DNA from: Flexithrix dorotheae DSM 6795
GTDB lineage: Bacteria > Bacteroidota > Bacteroidia > Cytophagales > Flammeovirgaceae
Direction: 5' to 3'
NCBI RefSeq assembly: GCF_000379765.1
Contig: NZ_KB903435.1
Location: 110-64,109, forward strand
Length of the DNA: 64,000 bases
Below the pieces are notes generated by a model, which saw nothing but the letters and a program-made list of their open reading frames with translations, was not told the origin of the DNA and did not search any database. Positions within the stretch are counted from its first letter, which is position 1; each line of letters starts with the position of its first letter. Of this stretch, positions 58,034 through 64,000 are shown one piece after another. Made by a program: the position numbers and the translations under genes.

Positions 58034-58067
58034 ATTGCTTAAATATCAGCAATTGCTGATATTTAAG
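58034..58067. repeat. Copy 2 of the repeated element, 30-bp perfect palindrome
   Basis: Bases 58038-58067 form a perfect palindrome whose half-site is CTTAAATATCAGCAA. The first 21 bases (58034-58054) repeat those at 50302-50322. It overlaps the stop codon of the sigma-54 regulator and is followed on the minus strand by U-rich sequence, so it may also act as its terminator. Confidence 0.65.
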
Positions 58068-59490
58068 TCCTTTTGATTCCCAATTTTTTCATTCTCGATT
58101 GAAGGGTTTTTGCATTAATACCCAAAAGGTTAGCAGCACCTTTCTCTCCACTTACCCTCCAGGAAGTCGTTTTCAATATCTCAAGAATATATTTTCGTTC
58201 ATGATCCTCCAAAGTTTCAATCTTATTTGATACCAGGGATTTGCTACTGGAAAACCAGTTTCCTATTTCCAGCTTTTTCCCCTGGCTAATCACCACTGCA
58301 CGTTCAATTATATTTTCTAATTCTCTAATATTGCCTGGCCATTCGTAATCTTGCAGTTTATTCACTACTTTTTTCGGAATAACATCAATTTGCTTTCCGG
58401 ATTTTGCCGCATATTTTTTAACAAAATGATTTATTAAGATTGGAACATCTTCCTTTCGCTCTCTTAGCGGTGGGTTTTTAATGGGGAATACATTTAGCCT
58501 GTAATATAAATCTGACCTGAATTCCCCCTTTTGAACAGATTCTTCCAAATTCCTGTTTGTAGCAGCAATTATTCTTACATCTACCTTAGTAGTTTTAGAA
58601 CTTCCCAATCTTTCAAACTCCCCCTCCTGAAGTACTCTGAGTAATTTAGCCTGAAGTTCCAATGGCATCTCCCCTATTTCATCCAGAAATATAGTTCCCT
58701 TATTGGCCAATTCAAACCTTCCTATTTTCTGTGAAATGGCACCGGTAAAAGCCCCTTTTTCATGCCCAAATAATTCGCTTTCAATTAAATTGGCAGGCAA
58801 CGCTGCACAATTCACCTTCACTAAAGGCTGATTTCTTCTATTACTAATATTATGAACTGCCCTTGCTAATAGTTCCTTTCCTGTACCAGTTTCACCTAAA
58901 ATTAAAACTGTGGTATCCGAAGGAGCAACTTGTTCTACCTGCAATAAGACTTTCTTGAAAACTTTGCTATTACTTACAATTTCTTCAAAATTGTGATTGA
59001 GTTTAATTTCCTCTCTTAAATACAAATTCTCTTCTTCCAATTTATCTTTTAATGCTTCTACTTCAGATAATGCCTTCTTCAAATCACTGATAAGCTGCTT
59101 ATTATCTAACTTAAGCTGATAAATTTCAATAGCCTTTTTAAGGATGTGTTTCATTTCGTTTTCATCCCATGGCTTTGGAATATACCGGAAAATTCCTCCC
59201 TGATTAATGGCATAACTGATTGCTTCCAAATCACCATAACCCGTGAGCAAAATCCTGATTGTTTCAGGGTATTCATTCGCCACAATTTCAAGAAATTCCA
59301 CTCCCGTCATCCCTGGCATTCGCTGATCAGTAATTACCAATGCAATTGGTTCTTTTTTAAGAATCTCTAATCCTTTGGCTCCGGAAATGGCAGTAATGAT
59401 GTTGTAATTCCACATGAAGGCGCTCTGAAAAACCCTTAAATTAGGTTCTTCATCATCCACATAAAGAATATTATATTGTTGATCGTCCAT
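58063..59490 (-). CDS. Sigma-54-dependent response regulator (NtrC type)
   Basis: This 475-residue regulator has a receiver with acidic pair D12-D13, phospho-acceptor D54 (TDQRMPGMTG), conserved T and K of TGY and KPWDE, then a coiled-coil linker (IYQLKLDNKQLISDLKKAL). A full AAA+ core follows: Walker A GETGTGKE, GAFTGA loop, FELANKGTIFLDEIGEMP, and R-finger segment. A Fis-like helix-turn-helix (AANLLGINAKTLQSRMKKL) ends it. It activates sigma-54 promoters. Its receiver is closely similar to that of the next gene upstream (59720-60850), its likely kinase partner. Confidence 0.95.
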   Translation of the reverse strand: MDDQQYNILYVDDEEPNLRVFQSAFMWNYNIITAISGAKGLEILKKEPIALVITDQRMPGMTGVEFLEIVANEYPETIRILLTGYGDLEAISYAINQGGIFRYIPKPWDENEMKHILKKAIEIYQLKLDNKQLISDLKKALSEVEALKDKLEEENLYLREEIKLNHNFEEIVSNSKVFKKVLLQVEQVAPSDTTVLILGETGTGKELLARAVHNISNRRNQPLVKVNCAALPANLIESELFGHEKGAFTGAISQKIGRFELANKGTIFLDEIGEMPLELQAKLLRVLQEGEFERLGSSKTTKVDVRIIAATNRNLEESVQKGEFRSDLYYRLNVFPIKNPPLRERKEDVPILINHFVKKYAAKSGKQIDVIPKKVVNKLQDYEWPGNIRELENIIERAVVISQGKKLEIGNWFSSSKSLVSNKIETLEDHERKYILEILKTTSWRVSGEKGAANLLGINAKTLQSRMKKLGIKRT

Positions 59491-59719
59491 TTAAGTTTTT
59501 TGGTTTTGCCACTAAAGTTGTTTGTCTTACATGAGCAGAAAATAAATTTGGTCAAGCCAGTTCCCTCCTAAAAAACCTTCACCTCTATCTAATTTTTAAA
59601 GCATTTACTTTTTACTATAAAAAAATGATCAGGTTAGTTTACTTTTTAAATTTACAATCAATCAGTTTCTCGACAATCTCAATTTCAATTAGTTCTGTCC
59701 AATTACTTTAGTCCTTAGT

Positions 59720-60850
59720 TTATTTTACTTCAATATTACTCACATTTGAAGCAATTTCTATTTTAAATATAGTATATTTATTTAGTTCACAACTAACTGA
59801 AAGTTTTCCATTTAATTTTTCCACTGCTTTTTTTACAATATAAAGCCCAAGTCCATGGCCTTTAGACTCCTTTGCTCCTCTATAAAACATCTCAAAAATC
59901 TTTTCCAGATTTTCTGGGGGAATCCCTAGTCCGTTATCTTCCAGCTGTATTTCCAACTTATTATTCCGGCAGCTGGTTTTTAATAAAATATAAGATTCCC
60001 TTTCCGCATTTGGATAACTAAACTGAATAGCATTTTCAATTAAATTTTTCAAAATAACTTTCAATAACTCAGGTTTTGAGACGAAATCCTCCTGCCCTGT
60101 AAATACTGTAGAAAATCGAATTTGATTCTTCTCCAAATCATTTTCAAAAGGGATTAATAAATCCTGAAAAAATTCCCTAAAAGAAATTTTTTTTGTTTCA
60201 ATTTGGGATAAATTAAGCAGATTTATCATGAGGAGTTTTTCAAGCAAAGTGCCCATTTCTTTAGAAATCTGACCCATCATTTGAAAGTAAAAAAGGGCTT
60301 GTTCATCTTTGATTTCCAAATCAGCGAGTTTTGCAATTCCTTCTATTCTGGCTAATGGCCCCTTAAAGTCATGTGCTGCTCTGTAGAGGAACATATCCAG
60401 CTCGTGATAGGAATTGTTCAGTTCTTCATTTCTTTTTTTTAAATCCTGAATTAAGGACGCATTTTCTTTTTTCAGCCTGGAATTTTCCAATGCAGCATCA
60501 AATGCCCGTTTGAGTTCCTGCTCGTCCCAGGGCTTGGTAAAATAATGGTATATTTTTCCTTCATTGATAGCGGAAATCACTGCTTCCAAATCACTATAGC
60601 CAGTCAGCAAAATTCTGATTACTTCAGGATAATCATGGAGTATTTCCCTAAAAAACTCTACTCCTGTCATCCCAGGCATTCTCTGGTCGGCCACAATAAG
60701 GTCCACCTCTTTCTCTTTCAGGATTTTTTTGCCTTCCTCTCCTGATTTTGCTAAAAAAACATGGTAATCCCACATAAATGTAGATTGAAAAGCTCTTAAA
60801 TTGCTTTCTTCATCGTCAATATAAAGGATCGTATATTTTTGGTCTTTCAT
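59720..60850 (-). CDS. Receiver-histidine kinase, cytoplasmic
   Basis: This 376-residue soluble protein has an N-terminal receiver (D12-D13, D54 in ADQRMPG, K105 in TKPWDE), a coiled-coil joiner, a HisKA with H159 (AAHDFKGPLARI) and a C-terminal ATPase (ENAIQFSYPNAE, DNGLGIPPENLEKIFEMFYRG, GHGLGLYIVKKAVEKL). It has no membrane or sensor domain; input must come through its receiver or a partner. Its receiver is a paralog of that in the sigma-54 regulator 229 bases downstream, suggesting a phosphorelay pair. Confidence 0.93.
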   Translation of the reverse strand: MKDQKYTILYIDDEESNLRAFQSTFMWDYHVFLAKSGEEGKKILKEKEVDLIVADQRMPGMTGVEFFREILHDYPEVIRILLTGYSDLEAVISAINEGKIYHYFTKPWDEQELKRAFDAALENSRLKKENASLIQDLKKRNEELNNSYHELDMFLYRAAHDFKGPLARIEGIAKLADLEIKDEQALFYFQMMGQISKEMGTLLEKLLMINLLNLSQIETKKISFREFFQDLLIPFENDLEKNQIRFSTVFTGQEDFVSKPELLKVILKNLIENAIQFSYPNAERESYILLKTSCRNNKLEIQLEDNGLGIPPENLEKIFEMFYRGAKESKGHGLGLYIVKKAVEKLNGKLSVSCELNKYTIFKIEIASNVSNIEVK

Positions 60851-61353
60851 TTAATACAATGCAATATGAGTATTCCGGTTGAATTTTAAGCCTTTTTACA
60901 CAACAATTTTGCTCCTCATTCTAGTGATTTCTCCATGTAATTTCATTGTTATTTTTGTTACACAACAGGTAGTATATTTTTTCCCACCACTCTTAGCGAA
61001 AATACTTTTATCATCGGTAAGTTTCGTTTCCCTTAAAAACGATGATCTGAAAAAAATATGGGAATCTGGCTTTTCCGAAATAAATAAAACCCCTGCAAAT
61101 TCAATATTTATTTGGCTAGTTTATGAGGGACAATTTATTAATTTTATTGTTATGCAAATTTGTTTTTTAAAGTTAACTTTTAATTCAGAAAACTGAAATA
61201 TTATGATCGTATGTTTCTACAAAATACTTCCTCATTCCTTAAGAAAAAGTTCCTCTTTATAATAATTTTTATTCCCTAAAAAATTAGTCAAAAACATCAA
61301 AACTAAAATCAATTACTATTAAATTGCGAGCTTAATATTTTAATAAGCTTAAC
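60851..61353. other. Intergenic region before parA
   Basis: This 503-base gap between the divergent kinase gene and parA has no supported gene. The translation of the longest frame here (60879-61196) is a poor protein. Upstream promoters for both genes must lie here. I saw no obvious parS-like repeat or integrase-type site. Confidence 0.5.
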
Positions 61354-62109
61354 ATGTCCAGAATTATTGCAGTAGTTAATCACAAAGGAGGAGTAGGAAA
61401 AACCACAACTACCTTAAACCTGGGAAAGGCTCTGGCACTTGCCGGAAAGAAGGTATTGCTTGTAGATATGGATCCTCAGACAAACTTAAGTCAATCTTTG
61501 GGAATAGAGGAACAGGAAGATAGTATTTTCAATTCCCTCTGTGACCAGACCTCCTTACCCATCATAACAATTGATAAAAATTTTGATTTGGTTCCCTCTG
61601 ATCTGGAACTTACTACCGCAGAGATTAAACTCCAGGCAGATGTAAACGGGTATTTTAAACTGAGGAAACTTCTTAAAGAAGTGAGCTCTAAGTATGATTT
61701 TATATTTATTGACTGCCCTCCTTCTTTGGGTATTTTGACAATCAATAGTCTGATTGCCGCTAAAGAAATTATTATTTGTGTTCAATCACAGTTTTTGGCT
61801 GTAAAGGGTCTTAATACTATACTTGATCTGGTAGAAAGCTTAAAGGAAAATCATAATCCGAACCTGGAAATAGCTGGCATGTTACTTACCCAAACCAACA
61901 ATACGGTATTGAGTAAAAGTATTATTGATTCGGTAAAAGGGACTTACAAAGGGAAAGTTTTTAAAACCGTAATTAGGCAAAATATCGCTTTACCAGAAAG
62001 CTCTTCCACAGGCCAGGATATCTTTACCTACGATCCGGAATGCAATGGAGCAAAAGATTATTTAGCACTTTCAAAAGAATTTTTAAATGGCAAAGAAGAA
62101 AAAGTTTGA
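61354..62109 (+). CDS. ParA-family partition ATPase
   Basis: This 251-residue Soj/ParA ATPase has a deviant Walker A (KGGVGKTTTTLNLGKAL) right after MSRIIAVVNH, switch segment VDMDPQTNLSQSL, and Walker B FIFIDCPPSLG. It segregates DNA with its ParB partner, which follows and overlaps it. The lack of an N-terminal helix-turn-helix puts it with chromosomal Soj and type Ib-like ParAs. Confidence 0.95.
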   Translation: MSRIIAVVNHKGGVGKTTTTLNLGKALALAGKKVLLVDMDPQTNLSQSLGIEEQEDSIFNSLCDQTSLPIITIDKNFDLVPSDLELTTAEIKLQADVNGYFKLRKLLKEVSSKYDFIFIDCPPSLGILTINSLIAAKEIIICVQSQFLAVKGLNTILDLVESLKENHNPNLEIAGMLLTQTNNTVLSKSIIDSVKGTYKGKVFKTVIRQNIALPESSSTGQDIFTYDPECNGAKDYLALSKEFLNGKEEKV

Positions 62110-62935
62110 TGCTATACTTGGGAATGCATTAAGTAAATCAGATACATTTTCCAATGAAACCATAAAAGTTGATCAGGAATTTAAACAACTGATCCCAGCA
62201 CTTACAGAGGAAGAGAAGTTTCAATTAGAACAAAATCTTATTAAGGAAGGCGTAAGAGAACCCCTTGTTGTTTGGGAGGAGGAAAACATCCTGCTCGATG
62301 GACATAACAGGTTTGAAATTTCTCAAAATAACAATCTTTCTTTTAAAGTAAGCAGGCAATCATTTACTTCCAGAGAAGAGGCAAAAGACTGGATGATTGC
62401 CAACCAGCTTGGGAAAAGAAACCTGACGAATGAACAAAAAAGCTACTTGAGAGGACTAAGGTATTTATCGGACAAACAACAGGGAAAGCGATCGGATTTA
62501 ACTTCTGGACAAAATGTCCAAAAGTCAACAGCAACAATAATAGCCGACCAGTATAACGTGGATGAAAAGACGGTAAGAAGGGATGCCCAATATGCCAAGG
62601 GAGTCGATTTAATTGGAAAATCCAATCCTGAACTTAAAAGTGCAATTCTGAAAGGTGATGCAAAAATCAATAAATCGGATGTCCAAAAACTCGCTGGAAT
62701 TGAAAACAAAAAACTAAATATTCAATCAGCTCAGGATATTAAGAAAATCCTTACCAAACACAGTTCATCAAAAACTGAATTAGCAAAAAGCACTACCGAG
62801 GGAATAAATGCTAATGTCAAAAAAATTAGAAATAAAATATTCAATGAATTGGATAAGTATATTTCTACAGGAAACCCGAAATCCTTCGACCAAATTATCA
62901 ATCAATTGGAGGCCCTGAAAAAAGAGATCTCCTGA
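62087..62935 (+). CDS. ParB-like DNA-binding/partition protein
   Basis: This 282-residue protein has an N-terminal ParB/Srx-type fold (GVREPLVVW, the CTP/nuclease-like motif LLDGHNRFEI), then a region KDWMIANQLGKRNLTNEQKSYLRGLRYL, a helix-turn-helix-like part (DQYNVDEKTVRRDAQY), and a basic C-terminus. It lacks the canonical GERRxR box of chromosomal ParB, which makes it more like plasmid, phage or mobile-element ParB-like proteins. It begins at ATG 62087, overlapping parA by 23 bases, so the pair is coupled. Confidence 0.85.
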   Translation: MAKKKKFDAILGNALSKSDTFSNETIKVDQEFKQLIPALTEEEKFQLEQNLIKEGVREPLVVWEEENILLDGHNRFEISQNNNLSFKVSRQSFTSREEAKDWMIANQLGKRNLTNEQKSYLRGLRYLSDKQQGKRSDLTSGQNVQKSTATIIADQYNVDEKTVRRDAQYAKGVDLIGKSNPELKSAILKGDAKINKSDVQKLAGIENKKLNIQSAQDIKKILTKHSSSKTELAKSTTEGINANVKKIRNKIFNELDKYISTGNPKSFDQIINQLEALKKEIS

Positions 62936-62997
62936 TATTAGATTTTCATTATAATACCAATTATCCTTTTTTTCAATAATATTTTTTGAGATAAGAA

Positions 62998-64000
62998 ATG
63001 CCTGAATTAAGCGAATTTTTAGAAACCGATATTTATCCTGCGGTATTTTCCCGACTGGATACCTTATTGCCTGAGTTTGATTTACAATATAAAAAAGGAT
63101 ATTGGCAAAGTGGGAAACAGAATAAATTGAAAACGGATGGGACAGAAGGCAGCACTGGCGGCTCAGTTTATATTTATGAAAACAGACCGGGGATTTTGAA
63201 GAGTTTTAAAGCCTCCTCCCCTTCTAAAAATCTTGTAGCTTATATTACCGAAAGGGATGGAATTTCCTGGATAGAAGCGGCAAATTTTCTTGCTGAGCAG
63301 GTGAACCTTACCCTCCCACATTCCAACCCGGAGCAAATCCAAAAACAAAAGGAAAACACACAAATAAAGGAAATCTGGTCGTCTGTAGAAAATTACTTTC
63401 AATACTTATTATTACATGAAAAAGAAGGGGAAGCGCATGTAAAATACCTGAAAGAGGAGAGGGCATTTACTGATCAGGATATAGAAAATACTGGATTTGG
63501 ATTCTATCCGGGAAAAAGCCGGTTAAAAAAATATCTCCTCAAGTCGGGATATGAAGAAGACAAAATTGACTCCCTGCTTACTTCTTTCACTTCAGAAGAA
63601 AAGTTTGACCTGGCTATTCCGGTAACTGACAAACTGGGAAGGACAGAGGGGTTTATCCTCAGAAATATTAAACCTGCTCACAAAGGAGACCGGTATCGAT
63701 ATACTGAAGGTTATGAAAAGTCAAGAAACTTATTTAACCTAAATATAAGAAAGACTTCCCCCGATAAACCACTTATATTGGTAGAGGGCCAGATTGATTG
63801 TAAACTGATGGAATCCCGAGGTTTGGAAAGCGTAGTTTCCATTAATGGCAGTGATTTATCAGATGCGCAGGCAGGGCAAATACTCGAAAGTAAAGCCAAA
63901 ATTATCATTTTTTGCCTTGATGGAGATTCTGCAGGAAAGTTCGCTACGGAAAAAGGCCTGGAAAAACTCTTAAACAGCCCTGAGAGTGAATTTCTCAGTT
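62998..64000 (+). CDS. DNA primase-like Toprim protein, partial (no CHC2 cysteines)
   Basis: This open frame starts at ATG 62998 and runs off the right edge (334 codons seen). The N-terminal 100 residues look like a primase front (ILKSFKASSPSKNLVAYITE, GISWIEAANFLAEQ resembles the flanks of the CHC2 zinc finger) but have none of the zinc-binding Cys residues. The middle half has a helical zone, then the Toprim fold: ILVEGQIDCKLMESRG (catalytic Glu) and FCLDGDSAGKFA (DxDxA(G)). It follows parA-parB, suggesting a replication or integrative-element module. The rest of the protein, perhaps a helicase, lies beyond the window. Confidence 0.8.
   Translation, partial: MPELSEFLETDIYPAVFSRLDTLLPEFDLQYKKGYWQSGKQNKLKTDGTEGSTGGSVYIYENRPGILKSFKASSPSKNLVAYITERDGISWIEAANFLAEQVNLTLPHSNPEQIQKQKENTQIKEIWSSVENYFQYLLLHEKEGEAHVKYLKEERAFTDQDIENTGFGFYPGKSRLKKYLLKSGYEEDKIDSLLTSFTSEEKFDLAIPVTDKLGRTEGFILRNIKPAHKGDRYRYTEGYEKSRNLFNLNIRKTSPDKPLILVEGQIDCKLMESRGLESVVSINGSDLSDAQAGQILESKAKIIIFCLDGDSAGKFATEKGLEKLLNSPESEFLS

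Noticed and set aside
60879-61196. A 105-codon plus-strand frame between the kinase and parA
   Set aside because: It needs a TTG start, has poor composition with many Phe/Ile and no domain, and lies in an AT-rich control region. More likely chance.

Overview
The window looks like AT-rich chromosomal DNA from a Bacteroidota bacterium, probably a Cytophagales (Cyclobacteriaceae-like) member. The reasons are two SusC/SusD pairs, one-protein hybrid two-component regulators, Bacteroidota-type lipoproteins, a short RpoD-like sigma factor, genes without clear Shine-Dalgarno sites, and a carotenoid cluster with a CrtZ hydroxylase and a fused CrtYcd-type lycopene cyclase. The genus assignment is inference. 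No rRNA, tRNA, CRISPR array or complete insertion sequence was recognised.

Region 1 (0.9-26.5 kb) is a sialic-acid utilisation locus. A minus-strand susC-susD pair diverges from two consecutive hybrid sensor/AraC regulators, which are followed by a second susC-susD pair and then nanL (sialic acid lyase), a NanM-type mutarotase fused to a sodium:solute symporter, a secreted sialidase, and an N-acylglucosamine 2-epimerase. Together these would release sialic acid outside the cell, bring it across both membranes and convert it to ManNAc, then GlcNAc. The lyase-epimerase-transporter logic matches the known nanLET route of Bacteroides. The fused mutarotase-symporter is the most unusual part.

Region 2 (26.5-50.8 kb) is mixed. 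It contains a small ORF coupled to a TPR lipoprotein, a sulfatase, a Tat-exported lipoprotein DAO-type flavoenzyme, two orphan genes, a row of small membrane proteins (three of them paralogs), a putative secreted alpha/alpha-barrel enzyme, an ion channel, a TauE/SafE permease, a PLD-like protein, an NHL propeller, a TRAP transporter-nitrilase operon, a lipid-anchored cytochrome c, a DUF2264 protein, a YceI protein and two small soluble proteins. Several hairpin terminators separate the convergent units.

Region 3 (51-60.9 kb) is a pigment and regulation block. A MerR-B12 (CarH/LitR-type) photoreceptor regulator is followed by crtI, crtB, idi, crtZ and a lycopene cyclase. Converging on them are an RpoD-family sigma factor, a cysteine-less thioredoxin-like protein, a sigma-54 response regulator and a receiver-histidine kinase. 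A 24-bp perfect palindrome lies just upstream of the photoreceptor gene.

Region 4 (61.3-64 kb) begins a ParA-ParB-primase module that runs off the right edge. It may be the start of an integrated mobile or plasmid-like element.
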